Assembly (NCBI RefSeq): GCF_900100795.1
Contig: NZ_FNCO01000002.1
Coordinates: forward strand, 372,001 to 436,000
Reading direction: 5' to 3'
Source: Pseudomonas abietaniphila
GTDB lineage: Bacteria > Pseudomonadota > Gammaproteobacteria > Pseudomonadales > Pseudomonadaceae
DNA length: 64,000 nucleotides
Shown piece by piece: positions 26,721 through 35,781 of this stretch (its first letter is position 1; each line of letters opens with the position of its first letter). The notes under the pieces were generated by a model that did no database searches, was not told where the DNA came from, and worked only from the letters and a program-made list of their open reading frames with translations. A program made the translations under genes and the position numbers.

Positions 26721-28061
26721 TCAAAGGAACGTATAGCTGTAGTTGAAAATCACCCGCGTCTGGTCGGTGTCGGCTAACGCGGAGCCGTCACTGCGGTACG
26801 TGCCGTGGCGGACCGTGGTGCCGAAGCCTTTGAGCGGCCCGTTCTGGATCACATAGTCGACCCTCATGTCCCGCTCCCACTCCTTGTGGTCGCTCCCGTT
26901 TCCAATGTCCTTGATGTCGTCGCCTCTGAGGTAGGAGATCGACGCTTTCAGGCCCGGTATACCGATCTTTGTGAAATCGTACGCATACTGCCCGAAATGG
27001 GTCTGTTCTCCGGCGCGGGAGAAGTTTGCGACAATGGCGTCCGTAAAGAGGTAGAAGCCCGTCCCCCCATTGCCCTCCGGACGATTGCGCCCATCAACGA
27101 CGTTGCCTTGGTTAAGCCAGACGAACCCACCGTCATCGCTGACACTCTCGTGGCCCAGCATCAGGGAATGCCCGCCCAGTGTGTAGGTGAACATGGCACT
27201 CCAGGTCTTGTTATCGACCTCGCCGGGATTTTTTGCGTAGCCGCCATTGTTGTTGAATCGATACCCGACGTCGCCGTTCTTGCCGTCTGAACGGCTGTCG
27301 AAATAACGCAGATCGGTTTTGAACGACTGGTCGGCACCCAAGGGCAGCACGTGCACCAGGCCCAGGAAACTCTGCTTGTAATAGTTCTCGAGCCGGGCGA
27401 AATAGTATTGAAGGGTGAGGTCCTTCGTGGCTTTCCAGTCGGCGCCTGCAAAGCGGAAATCGTTGGAGTCCTTGGTGCCGCCGGCCACCGCCAGGCCAGT
27501 AGGGTTACTGGTGGCTCGACCCGAGGATTGGTCAATTTTACCGGCGGTGAGTGTCAGCCCTTCGATGTCTTTGGAGGTGACGATGCCTCCGCCAAAATTC
27601 TGATAGACCAATCGCGAATCCGTGGCGAGCAATATCGGGAGACTGGGCGTAAAGATATTGCCGACCCCCAGCTCGGTTTTAGATACGCGCGCTTTTAACG
27701 TGCCACCTGCCCGACTCCAGGAGTGAACCGCCGAGCCGTCCGAATCACTGGGGAAAAAGGTGTTGGCGTCCGGGTGATGTCCTTTTCCTCCGTCCAGATG
27801 GACGGCGACCAGGGACGCAAGGTCCACACCGAAACCCACAGTGCCCTGGGTGAAGCCGGAAATAAATGCGAATTTAAGGGCCGTCGCCGTTTCACGCTGG
27901 TCAGCCCCTCCATCTCGGTTGTCGTTGGAGTAATACATGGTTCGGGAGCTGACAGACGTCTGGCTGTCTTCGATGAATCCATGACTTTTCGTATCAGCGG
28001 CCGTCGCACCGATCGAGAAACCGGCAAGAATGATCGCGGCGGGCAGGGTCGTTCTTTCCAT
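26721..28061 (-). CDS. OprD-family outer-membrane porin
   Basis: 446-residue porin with a signal peptide (MERTTLPAAIILAGFSIGATA) and a beta-barrel sequence ending in an aromatic residue (FNYSYTFL). OprD features include FIEDSQTSVSSRTMYYSNDN near the N-terminus, GFTQGTVGFGVDLAS, YFARLENYYKQSFLG and AMFTYTLGGHSLMLGHE. Such porins admit amino acids, small carboxylates or aromatic acids. The ATG at 28061 has CGGGAG before it and starts at the signal peptide. It is alone; no matching transporter or catabolic genes adjoin, so substrate is unknown. Confidence 0.92.
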   Translation of the reverse strand: MERTTLPAAIILAGFSIGATAADTKSHGFIEDSQTSVSSRTMYYSNDNRDGGADQRETATALKFAFISGFTQGTVGFGVDLASLVAVHLDGGKGHHPDANTFFPSDSDGSAVHSWSRAGGTLKARVSKTELGVGNIFTPSLPILLATDSRLVYQNFGGGIVTSKDIEGLTLTAGKIDQSSGRATSNPTGLAVAGGTKDSNDFRFAGADWKATKDLTLQYYFARLENYYKQSFLGLVHVLPLGADQSFKTDLRYFDSRSDGKNGDVGYRFNNNGGYAKNPGEVDNKTWSAMFTYTLGGHSLMLGHESVSDDGGFVWLNQGNVVDGRNRPEGNGGTGFYLFTDAIVANFSRAGEQTHFGQYAYDFTKIGIPGLKASISYLRGDDIKDIGNGSDHKEWERDMRVDYVIQNGPLKGFGTTVRHGTYRSDGSALADTDQTRVIFNYSYTFL

Positions 28062-28397
28062 AAAAGCTCCCGAGGTGTCGGCGCTCGTTGAAAAATGACC
28101 CACCCACCTATCTTTTCTAAAATTGACCCGATGCGGATCCCGGATTGGGGCTGGCCACCGGTATTGAGCGTAGCAGCGGCGTGCTGTCCAACCTGGCGGG
28201 ACGTGCTACCGAATGGCGGAATACTGCATGACGTTTTCGACAAGAATTGCACGTGAGTGAGCACCCGTGCGGGGTCAATACGGCTCGGACGTCCTGACGT
28301 AGGGTGGAATGCTGAAGTACGCCATCAGAAAGAGCCGGGCTTGCCCGCACATGTCATCGAGACTGTTTTCCGCTTTTCCCATCCCAACGGTTGCTGC

Positions 28398-28541
28398 TCA
28401 ACCTTCGGGTAACTTAGGACCCGCTATGGCGTCTCGTACCACGGCGACTTCAAACAACGGTTTACGCAGCTGCAGGCTCAGTTCGCTCACCTGAGGGCCG
28501 AACAACTTATGAGGGGAATAGATAAACGTCTTGTCGGCCAT
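28398..28541 (-). other. Short ORF, possible gene remnant
   Basis: 47-codon frame (MADKTFIYSPHKLFGPQVSE at the start, IAGPKLPEG at the end) beginning 25 bases from the repeated regulatory element at 28566-28599. A promoter-like element directly before its start suggests that a gene began here and was truncated. I do not recognise the protein. Confidence 0.3.
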
Positions 28542-28565
28542 GGTGTCCACCGATCATTCCATTTA

Positions 28566-28599
28566 ATGAAATGCTGGATTGCGATTATTGGTGATTCCG
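28566..28599 (+). promoter_or_regulatory. Recurring upstream element, copy 2
   Basis: 27 of 34 positions match the copy at 20475-20508, with 16 identical in a row (ATGAAATGCTGGATTG). It lies between the leftward short frame at 28398-28541 and the rightward tandem LysR genes. Confidence 0.5.
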
Positions 28600-28967
28600 A
28601 TGTTTCTGATGCGCAGCGATGATGGGCCCAAACTATTAAACGGTTCGCACTCAAATAACACCTGGCGTGCGTGATGTCCCTGAACGCGATCACGTTCTAG
28701 TGTCCTATTTGGTCTGGTGAACCGGTCTTTCCTGTTGTGTGCGGTTGCCGCCGGTAAGGCTTCAACGCATCGCTGCAAACCCAGTGCCTGTAGCAACCCT
28801 CTTTATTGCGTTTTTTTCAAAGATCCAAAGATGCTCCACGGACGGTCATGTCCACGGCAATGGATCCGTTCATCAAGGGCACACGTTGAGCAGGACGACC
28901 TGCGCAGCTGCACGGATGCCGTTCCCCCACACATCAATCGCTGTCCTCTTACCTGACAGGGTCGTTC

Positions 28968-29888
28968 ATGGATCGCTTTCAAGAGATGCAGATATTCACG
29001 GCGGTTGCAGAGGAAGAGGGGTTTGCCGCGGCAGCCCGTCGCCTCAATATTTCGCCACCCAGCGTCACGCGGGTCATAGCGGCAATGGAGGAGCGAATCG
29101 GCACGCAATTGTTGGCCAGAACCACTCGCAGTCTGCATCTCACCGAGGCGGGGCAACGCTATCTGGAGGATTGTCGGCGCATTCTCGGCGAGGTTGACGA
29201 AGCTGAAGAAGCGGCTGCCGGCAGTTACTCGATACCTTGCGGTCACCTCACCGTAACGGCCTCAGTACTTTTTGGAGAGCTTTACATAGCCCCCTTGCTG
29301 GCGGGGTATCTTGATCAGTTTCCTTCGGTACATCTCAACGCGATGCTGGTGGATCGCGTGGTGAGTGTGCTCGATGAAGGCATCGACGTCGCCGTCAGAA
29401 TCGGACACCTTCATGAAAACACCTTGCACGCCATCAAGGTCGGTGAGGTGAGGCAGGTGGTATGCGGGGCTCCGTCGTACTTTGATCGCTACGGCCGTCC
29501 TGGCCATCCCGGGGAGCTGGGTTCGTTAAATATTGTGATGTCTTCTGCCAGTCATCTTCTCAGCGACTGGCAGTTTGTGAACGAAGGCAACGACCTCAGT
29601 TTTCGTTTTGAACCCCGCTTGGTCGTAACTGCAAATCAAGCCGCGATCAACATCGCATCCATGGGCTGGGGGATCACCCGAGTACTGTCTTATCAGGTCG
29701 CAAGTCAGGTCGCTGCCGGAGCACTGGAGATTGTTCTTCAGGATTATGAACCGCCACCGCTGCCGATTCAGATCGTCTACCAAAAGAGTCATCGGGTGCC
29801 TGCAAAGGTCCGGACTTTCGTAGAGTTTCTGGTGGAGCGGCTGAGCAGCGATGCGGCGCTTCAACCTAACATCGAAGGTTCGTCCTGA
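28968..29888 (+). CDS. LysR-family regulator, first of a tandem pair
   Basis: 306-residue CrgA-like LysR regulator: FTAVAEEEGFAAAARRLNIS, PPSVTRVIAAMEERIGTQLL for the helix-turn-helix; DVAVRIGHLHENTLHAIKVG and INIASMGWGITRVLSYQVAS for the effector domain. Its stop overlaps the start of the next LysR gene (TGATG), so the two are translated together. Paralogous LysR genes in one operon are uncommon. The target may be the secreted hydrolase at 30838 or a lost gene near 28.4 kb. Confidence 0.9.
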   Translation: MDRFQEMQIFTAVAEEEGFAAAARRLNISPPSVTRVIAAMEERIGTQLLARTTRSLHLTEAGQRYLEDCRRILGEVDEAEEAAAGSYSIPCGHLTVTASVLFGELYIAPLLAGYLDQFPSVHLNAMLVDRVVSVLDEGIDVAVRIGHLHENTLHAIKVGEVRQVVCGAPSYFDRYGRPGHPGELGSLNIVMSSASHLLSDWQFVNEGNDLSFRFEPRLVVTANQAAINIASMGWGITRVLSYQVASQVAAGALEIVLQDYEPPPLPIQIVYQKSHRVPAKVRTFVEFLVERLSSDAALQPNIEGSS

Positions 29889-30799
29889 TGGATCGTTACC
29901 ATGAAATGCTCATGTTTGAAGCGCTTTCAGAGCGACCCAGCCTCGCGGCAGCGGCTCGTCGACTCAACGTTTCCGGTCCCACCGTCGTCCGCGCGGTTAC
30001 ACGGCTGGAGGCGCGTCTGGGTGTGCCATTGCTGCAACGAAGCACCCAAGGGGTTGTGCTGACAAAGGCAGGCGCTGCATTCATGGCTGACAGTTCGAGG
30101 ATCCTTAGGGAAGTCGAAATGGCGGAGGCGTCGGCTAAAGGGCTGCATGTTCAAGCACAGGGCAATCTTACGGTGTTGCTACCCTTGCTTTTCAGCCGTT
30201 ATGTCATGACCTCGTTGTTGGCGGGATACATGGATGCGTATCCGCAGGTCAAAGTCTTCACGCACTACGATGACCGTTTTCCCAACATGAACGAGGAGGG
30301 CATCGACGTTGCAGTGCTCGTGGGGCATCTGCCGAACTCATCGTTGGTGGCGCGCCAGGTGGGCCACGTCCGATCCATCGTTTGCGGCAGTCCAGGCTAT
30401 CTTGAGGCTCACGGCGAACCCGCCATTCCGGAGGACCTCAAGCGTCACAAGCTAATTGGCACCCAAGCTTCCCGGGGCAGCGTGCATTGGGATTTTCAAG
30501 ACCAAGGCCAGCATAACAGCATCAAAGCGCGGTCCAGGCTCAGCTGCGCTACTGTTCAGGCGGCCATCGATGCCACGGCTCACGGCGCAGGTCTCACACG
30601 CTGCCTGAGCTATCCGCTTTACGAGTATTTTAATAGCGGACGCCTGCAACGTATCTTGCAACCCTTTGAGCTGCCGGCGTTGCCCATCCAGGTGGTTTAT
30701 CGCGAAAGACGCAAAGCTTCAATGCGCGTGCGCAGCTTCGTGGACTTCATGGTGGAGGGTCTGCGCGAGCATCCGGCGATGCGGCCAGATGCTCTTTGA
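29888..30799 (+). CDS. LysR-family regulator, second of a tandem pair
   Basis: 303-residue LysR regulator, clearly paralogous to the gene before it (both start MDR-x-x-EM and share the GxLTV and ALPIQ/PLPIQ-VYR blocks). Helix-turn-helix: EALSERPSLAAAARRLNVSG, PTVVRAVTRLEARLGVPLL. The effector domain has DVAVLVGHLPNSSLVARQVG. The translational overlap implies equal or coupled synthesis, which would allow heterodimers. It ends just before the convergent alpha/beta hydrolase gene. Confidence 0.9.
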   Translation: MDRYHEMLMFEALSERPSLAAAARRLNVSGPTVVRAVTRLEARLGVPLLQRSTQGVVLTKAGAAFMADSSRILREVEMAEASAKGLHVQAQGNLTVLLPLLFSRYVMTSLLAGYMDAYPQVKVFTHYDDRFPNMNEEGIDVAVLVGHLPNSSLVARQVGHVRSIVCGSPGYLEAHGEPAIPEDLKRHKLIGTQASRGSVHWDFQDQGQHNSIKARSRLSCATVQAAIDATAHGAGLTRCLSYPLYEYFNSGRLQRILQPFELPALPIQVVYRERRKASMRVRSFVDFMVEGLREHPAMRPDAL

Positions 30800-30837
30800 A
30801 CGCTCTTGCGACTGATGGGAGAGGGCAGGTCAGTTGA

Positions 30838-31614
30838 TCACTTCGCCATTGCCGCCGATTCGATCAGCTCTGCGACGACCTTGGGATTCGACACCATCAC
30901 CACGTGCGATGCACCTTTCACAGCCACTGCCTTTTTAGCGTGTGCGCGTTGTGCCATGAAGACCTGGGCCTGGGGCGGAATGTTCTTGTCTTTATCACCC
31001 CAGACAAACCATGACGGGATGGTTTTCCAGGCAGGCTCGGTCGATTTTTCATTGAGGGCAGCCTCGGTGACCGGGCGCTGTGTCGCAGCCATTAATTTAG
31101 CGTCGGCGTCGGACACATCCGCGGCGAACTGGGCATGGAATTTATCCTGCTGAATGTACAGATCCTTACCTCCGTCAGCGAGAGGGACCGGGGCAGCCAG
31201 GGTCGGGCCCAGCGTACCGCCGGGGAAACGTCCGGACAGATCGGCGGTTGACTCACCGGCGTCTGGTGCTACGCCCGCGACGTACACCAGCGCTTTGACG
31301 TTGGCATTACCGTAGGCCGCCTCACTGATGACTGGACCACCATAAGAGTGCCCCACCAATACCACCGGAGTTTTGATGCTCGCCAACAGGTCGGCGACCG
31401 AGCTCGCATCACCCTTCAGGCTGCGCAGTGGATTGGAGGCGGCGATGACGGGGTAGCCGTCCTTTTCCAGGATTTTGATCACGCCATTCCAACTGCTGGA
31501 ATCGGCAAATGCGCCGTGGACCAACACCACCGTCGGCTTGACTGAGTCAGCCATGGCTGCGGCACCGCTGGTCATTGCAGCGGCGAAGGTAAGACCTGCA
31601 AGTAGCTTTTTCAT
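30838..31614 (-). CDS. Secreted alpha/beta hydrolase
   Basis: 258-residue alpha/beta-fold hydrolase with a signal peptide (MKKLLAGLTFAAAMTSGAAA, cleavage near AMA-D). VVLVHGAFADSSSW forms the oxyanion loop, GHSYGG carries the nucleophile Ser, an Asp follows in VWGDKDKNIPP and a late His in KGASHVVMVSNP completes the triad. Homologues are annotated as esterases or haloalkane-dehalogenase-like salicylate esterases; the natural substrate is not known. It should act in the periplasm. It is convergent with the tandem LysR genes, and its upstream region holds the element at 31768-31800, 154 bases before the start. Confidence 0.88.
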   Translation of the reverse strand: MKKLLAGLTFAAAMTSGAAAMADSVKPTVVLVHGAFADSSSWNGVIKILEKDGYPVIAASNPLRSLKGDASSVADLLASIKTPVVLVGHSYGGPVISEAAYGNANVKALVYVAGVAPDAGESTADLSGRFPGGTLGPTLAAPVPLADGGKDLYIQQDKFHAQFAADVSDADAKLMAATQRPVTEAALNEKSTEPAWKTIPSWFVWGDKDKNIPPQAQVFMAQRAHAKKAVAVKGASHVVMVSNPKVVAELIESAAMAK

Positions 31615-31767
31615 CGGGTTTTCCTGAAAGCGAGGAGGAGTGACGGGATCATTTAAGCGGGCTGCCGTATCCCGTTTGTGTTCAGCCGGACGGCTTAATG
31701 TGAGGAACTGTATCAGGGGCGGAAGCGGCTAAGAACCGACACAAAACACACCGCGGTATTTCAATTG

Positions 31768-31800
31768 ATGAAAGAGTGGATTCCGTTTTCTGGTCGTTCT
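31768..31800 (+). promoter_or_regulatory. Recurring upstream element, degenerate copy 3
   Basis: ATGAAA-N3-TGGATT-N8-TGGT-N2-TTC, with the same internal spacing as the copies at 20475 and 28566. It lies in the divergent region between the secreted hydrolase and the DJ-1-like gene. Confidence 0.4.
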
Positions 31801-31869
31801 CCCCGGTGGTTTTAAAGCGGAAGATGGCCTCACTTGATCAGCGAAATCCACTCAAAACTGCGGAGGCTC

Positions 31870-32499
31870 ATGCCGATGAAACGTGTACTCATGCTGCTCG
31901 CTAACGGCGTTGAACCGTTGGAGATGGCGGCCTTTACTGATGTACTCGGCTGGGCCGATCTACTCGGCGATCATCCCATCGAACTGGTCAACGCCGGCCT
32001 TCGCAGAAACATCGTCACGACGTTTGGCCTCTCACTGAACCCCAGCTTTCTGTTACAGGATCTGGACATCAGCCGCTTCGACGCGCTGGCTTTGCCCGGC
32101 GGTTTTGAACCCGCAGGGTTCTATGAAGAGGCGCTCAGCGAACCCTTCTTGTCCGCTATCCGACATTTCGTAGAGGCAGGAAAAACCGTTGCCAGCGTCT
32201 GCGTTTCATCCGTGTGCCTGGGGGCTGCCGGCGTACTGCGCGGCCGGCATGCGACGACCTATCACCAAGAGGGCGGGAAACGGAAACAGCAACTGGTCGA
32301 AACCGGCGCCCTTTTTGTTGACCGGCCGGTGGTCGTAGATGGCCGGATCATCACCTCCACGGGCCCTGGCACAGCCACGGAAGTGGCGTTTCAGTTACTG
32401 GAACAGCTCACCAGTGCCGACAACGCGGCTGTTGTCCGCAAGAAAATGCGCTTCGCTACGCCCGACCGCAACTGGTATGAGACCCCACAGGTCCCGTAA
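31870..32499 (+). CDS. DJ-1/PfpI-family protein
   Basis: 209-residue protein of the DJ-1/PfpI (ThiJ) superfamily, closest in appearance to YajL/DJ-1: MKRVLMLLANGVEPLEMAAF with the acidic residue Glu, FDALALPGGFEP, and the nucleophile-elbow region TVASVCVSSVCLGAAGVL containing candidate reactive cysteines. ITSTGPGTATEVAFQLLEQL closes the fold. Such proteins protect against carbonyl or oxidative stress or act as glyoxalase/hydratases. The ATG at 31870 is preceded by GGAGG; the upstream TTG is rejected. Confidence 0.85.
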   Translation: MPMKRVLMLLANGVEPLEMAAFTDVLGWADLLGDHPIELVNAGLRRNIVTTFGLSLNPSFLLQDLDISRFDALALPGGFEPAGFYEEALSEPFLSAIRHFVEAGKTVASVCVSSVCLGAAGVLRGRHATTYHQEGGKRKQQLVETGALFVDRPVVVDGRIITSTGPGTATEVAFQLLEQLTSADNAAVVRKKMRFATPDRNWYETPQVP

Positions 32500-32614
32500 C
32501 TCAACCCCGGGTTTTACCGCTCGCTTGAGGCTGAATGACAAAGTTTGCGTGCGGGTAGATCGCAATACGGATGAGTAACTGATGGGTTTTTGCTTATTTC
32601 ATCCAGAGGGACAA

Positions 32615-32762
32615 ATGATGCCCCATGAAAGCCACACCGTGGATTATTACGACTGGCCAACGGCAAATGGTCGTTCGCGCCTACGCCAAAGGTGAAGCGA
32701 TTCGTCCCGCGTCTCTGGTGGATGCGGAAAGAAGAATACTCAACGGACTGCCCCCCATTTGA
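32615..32762 (+). pseudogene. Glutathione S-transferase remnant with internal deletion
   Basis: The first ~19 codons (MMPHESHTVDYYDWPTANG) correspond to the start of the intact GST at 56457-57137 (AVDFFYWPTPNG). The last ~30 codons in another frame (VVRAYAKGEAIRP, then DAERRILNGLPPI and TGA at 32760-32762) correspond to its end (VVRAYEKGERIRPSGQTDAD). The middle of about 180 residues is missing and the junction shifts the frame near 32671. A ribosome-binding site like that of the intact gene (CCAGAGGG) is still in place. This is a deletion scar of a second GST gene. Confidence 0.82.
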
Positions 32763-32840
32763 GGGCAGAATGTTTGATCGTCGATTCAAAAACCAGAACG
32801 GCGCGGTCATGCCCCCAGCGCCCGAGCAGGAGCGTTTGTG

Positions 32841-33380
32841 ATGACTTGGAAAATGCTGATGTTTTCTGCGACTGCCATTGTGATCGGCGGGGTGGCGGGC
32901 CTCTCTGTGATCGCAGAGGCTGATACACCCGCCGCCACGGCTGAAGGCTCGCCCATCTTTGGCGTTACGCTGCCGCCTGGTTACCGCGATTGGCAGTTTG
33001 TCAGCATTGCCCACGAGGAGGGTGACAAGCCTGATATTCGGGTCATCCTCGGCAACGACATTGCCATGAAGGCGTTCAGGGAAGGGACACTTCCATTCCC
33101 GGATGGCGCCATCATCGCGCGATTGGCCTATAAGTATGAGTCCTCCGCACGAAATAACGCTATTTTTGGACGGGACCAATCATTCGTCGCGGGCGAGCCT
33201 ACCAACGTTCAAATTGAGGTGAAGGACTCGAAACGATATGCCGGCACGGGTGGATGGGGGTACGGCCAGTTCGAGGATGGAAAGCCCAATCCGAGCGAAA
33301 AAGTGGTCAATAGCTGCTTTGCTTGCCACAGCAAGTTGCCCCCAGCGACGGACCTGATTTTCACCACCTATTCCAAGTGA
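32841..33380 (+). CDS. Cytochrome P460-family periplasmic haem protein
   Basis: 179-residue secreted c-type haem protein. An N-terminal signal helix (MLMFSATAIVIGGVAGLSVI) precedes a P460 domain with LPPGYRDWQFVSIAHEEG, DIRVILGNDIAMKAFREGTL, FPDGAIIARLAYKY and the C-terminal haem motif NSCFACHSKL (CxxCH). P460 enzymes oxidise hydroxylamine or detoxify NO; a Lys cross-link to haem is typical, but I cannot say whether it is present here. It is convergent with the cynR-like gene. Start ATG 32841 follows AGGAGCG. Confidence 0.86.
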   Translation: MTWKMLMFSATAIVIGGVAGLSVIAEADTPAATAEGSPIFGVTLPPGYRDWQFVSIAHEEGDKPDIRVILGNDIAMKAFREGTLPFPDGAIIARLAYKYESSARNNAIFGRDQSFVAGEPTNVQIEVKDSKRYAGTGGWGYGQFEDGKPNPSEKVVNSCFACHSKLPPATDLIFTTYSK

Positions 33381-33480
33381 CCGGACGCTACACGGGTTAG
33401 GGAATCTTCCGATTACCGGGTCTCGATGCGAAGGGAGGACCTGATGAAGTCGGAGAGGCCCATGTGGTGTCGCCCAGCGA

Positions 33481-34377
33481 TCAAATAGTGTTGTCCTGTT
33501 GGGCCATCTTCCCCAGCACCAGGTCCAAAAAGGCGGCTGATGCCGCGCTGTGATAATTATTCTTTCGTCTCAGCAGAGCAGCTCCGCGTTGAGGTGCCTT
33601 ATCCTGCATCACCAGTTTGCTTAACGCTCTGTCCTGCGTCGCGATCGGCTCCGGAAGAATGGTGGCGACCCGGGTGTGTCGAATCACTTCTAACAGCGTG
33701 TTGACCGAGTTCACCTCCACCACGATTTTGGGGGTGATGCGGGCCTTGGTGAAGTACTCGTCAATGCAGGTTCGAGTGGCAAAATCAGGCGTCAGCAAAG
33801 CGAAATCCAATTGCGCGACCTCGTCAGTCGTCAAGGCTGTCGGGTGGTCGTACAGCGGGTGATCACGTCCGACCATCAACCCCAACGTTTCGACAAACGC
33901 GGGAATCGACTCGATGTCTGCGTTCCTGACTTCGTCAAACGCAATAGCGATGTCCAGCGAGTCGTCGGCCAGCCCCATCTCGATATCGTCCATCGACAAT
34001 TCGAAAATTTCCAAGTGGATATTGGGAAAGCGTCCGGCGTAATCACGCACAATCGGCCCCACCAGATACGCCATGAAGGTCGGCGTCATCGCGAGTCTCA
34101 AAGTACCCCGTGAAAGGTCCTTCACGTCGTGCAATGCCCGTTTGCCCGCCGCCAGTTCGACGAGCACTCGTCGAGCACACTCGATGTACGCCTGCCCTGC
34201 ATCGGTGGGGGTGACGGTGCGCGATGTACGATCAAACAGGACGACGCCGAGCATCTCTTCGAGCTGACGAATCTGTTGTGAAAGGGTGGGTTGAGAAACG
34301 TGGAGCACTTCGGCCGCGCGGGTGAAACCGCCATTATCGGCGACTGCCAACAGATAACGCAGGTGTCTCAGCAGCAT
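33481..34377 (-). CDS. cynR: CynR-like LysR regulator
   Basis: 298-residue LysR regulator strongly resembling E. coli CynR along its length: MLLRHLRYLLAVADNGGFTR, AAEVLHVSQPTLSQQIRQLE, RALHDVKDLSRGTLRLAMTP and late ALLRRKNNYHSAASAAFLDL all align with CynR blocks. CynR activates cyanase genes in response to cyanate. Here it is an orphan: no cyn gene adjoins it, and the arsenic operon separates it from the first cyanase locus by 7 kb. It could control the three distant cynS promoters that share a palindrome, or it may have lost its partner. The ATG at 34377 gives the same start as E. coli CynR. Confidence 0.8.
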   Translation of the reverse strand: MLLRHLRYLLAVADNGGFTRAAEVLHVSQPTLSQQIRQLEEMLGVVLFDRTSRTVTPTDAGQAYIECARRVLVELAAGKRALHDVKDLSRGTLRLAMTPTFMAYLVGPIVRDYAGRFPNIHLEIFELSMDDIEMGLADDSLDIAIAFDEVRNADIESIPAFVETLGLMVGRDHPLYDHPTALTTDEVAQLDFALLTPDFATRTCIDEYFTKARITPKIVVEVNSVNTLLEVIRHTRVATILPEPIATQDRALSKLVMQDKAPQRGAALLRRKNNYHSAASAAFLDLVLGKMAQQDNTI

Positions 34378-34668
34378 CACATTCACCGTTCAGGGAGGGG
34401 GCATACGCCTATCAGTGTATATCGCAGCGTAAGCCTGTACTTCGTGATGTCGCAGCGTGATGGGGAATTGCATCGCAACTGACCACATGCGAATAGCCGG
34501 TAGGGATCAGCTTGAGAGCTGTTGGTTTGGAGGTCATGCGATTAACTGGAATCGAGACGCGGGGGCATCACCTGCGGCGCGTCCAGCCAGCCCGGACGAG
34601 TAGGTTCGCGTTTTCTTCGCTTCGGGTTCTAATCAGTTTTGTTGTTTCGCCAATGCTCATCTGGTGTC

Positions 34669-35742
34669 TCATGCAGAGAGTTTTGAAGAGAGATAGCCCT
34701 GAGCCTGCTTGACCACATCCCGAGCAGTGCGGGTTACGCCGATCAAGGTAGCAGACGCAAGTCCCGTCCAGTCGCCGTACCCCACCAGCCACAGATTGGG
34801 GCAGTCCACACTCCGGTTCTCAGTGACCGCGACTCTGTTGTCCTCTCCCACGATGCCGAGGCTTTTCAGGTGGCCGAGCGCTGGAGAAAATCCAGTACAC
34901 CAGATGACGGCGTCTACCTTCGTCTCGCTCCCTGATGGCCACACCACGCCCGTTGGGGTGAATTGCACGAACGGACGTACCGAGTTCAATACCCTTCGGT
35001 CGCGAGCCTCTTTCACGGACGGCACCATTACAATGTCACCCAGACCACCTTGGGCTTGGGGCGGCTCAAGGCCCGCTTGCAGCGCCTTCAACCTAGCGGT
35101 GGCACGTTCGAACAACGCACGACCATCAACCTCATCGGGAAGAAACTGTGGCGGCTCTTGAGTCACCCAGACAGCCTGAGACACTTTCGAAACCTCAGCG
35201 TAGATCTGGGCACCGGAGTTGCCTCCCCCGACCACGAGAACCGTTTTTCCTTCAAACCCTGTTGGGCCAACGTATTGGGCGGAGTGCAGCTGCTGCCCCT
35301 TGAACAGCGCTTGCCCTGGATAAGCGGGTATTACCGGTCGGCTCCAGTTGCCTGTGGCACTGATGACCGCCTTGGCATCCCAGGAACAATCATCCGAGAA
35401 GACGCGCAGTCCATCATCGATTTTTTCAACATGAGTCACCCGCGTTGAGCGCCTGATGGGAAAGTCGTAGCGGCGCTCATACTGGGTGAGGTAATCGATA
35501 ACATCGTCCCGGCTGGGAGTACCGTCGGCAACGGCCGGCATTGGCCAACCAGCAATGGAACTCCATGCAGAGGGTGAAAACAGCCGAAGCGAATCCCACG
35601 CGTGCCGCCAGGCTCCTCCCGGCGCGGGCTCAGCATCGAGCAACACATAGGACAGTCCCGTTCGCTTGAGAAAGTACGCGACGGTGAGTGCGGATTGGCC
35701 GCCGCCGATAACCACAACATCCAGCTTCCGACTCTGACTCAC
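34669..35742 (-). CDS. arsO: ArsO-like flavin-containing monooxygenase
   Basis: 357-residue FAD- and NADPH-binding monooxygenase, last gene of the arsenic operon. [17 protein letters not shown] is the FAD Rossmann motif; [20 protein letters not shown] the NADPH motif; [12 protein letters not shown] is the family ATG-type motif. ArsO proteins are found in ars operons of Pseudomonas and other bacteria; the reaction is not settled. A putative role in oxidising trivalent arsenicals, parallel to ArsH, is inference from context. It follows arsC by 39 bases in the same direction. Confidence 0.87.
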   Translation of the reverse strand: MSQSRKLDVVVIGGGQSALTVAYFLKRTGLSYVLLDAEPAPGGAWRHAWDSLRLFSPSAWSSIAGWPMPAVADGTPSRDDVIDYLTQYERRYDFPIRRSTRVTHVEKIDDGLRVFSDDCSWDAKAVISATGNWSRPVIPAYPGQALFKGQQLHSAQYVGPTGFEGKTVLVVGGGNSGAQIYAEVSKVSQAVWVTQEPPQFLPDEVDGRALFERATARLKALQAGLEPPQAQGGLGDIVMVPSVKEARDRRVLNSVRPFVQFTPTGVVWPSGSETKVDAVIWCTGFSPALGHLKSLGIVGEDNRVAVTENRSVDCPNLWLVGYGDWTGLASATLIGVTRTARDVVKQAQGYLSSKLSA

Positions 35743-35781
35743 CGCCGTGCTCCTGTAGCCGCTGTAAATCGCCGCGAAGAC

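Larger units (their letters stand above)
28062..28967. other. Long intergenic region with one short frame
   Basis: About 900 bases without a convincing full gene. It contains the 47-codon frame at 28398-28541 and the repeated upstream element at 28566-28599. The rest shows no conserved protein in any frame. Confidence 0.55.

Noticed and set aside
34568..34660. 30-codon minus-strand frame (MSIGETTKLIRTRSEENANL)
   Set aside because: Protein-like but very short, without a clear ribosome-binding site or a full homologue; may be a remnant, not called as a gene.
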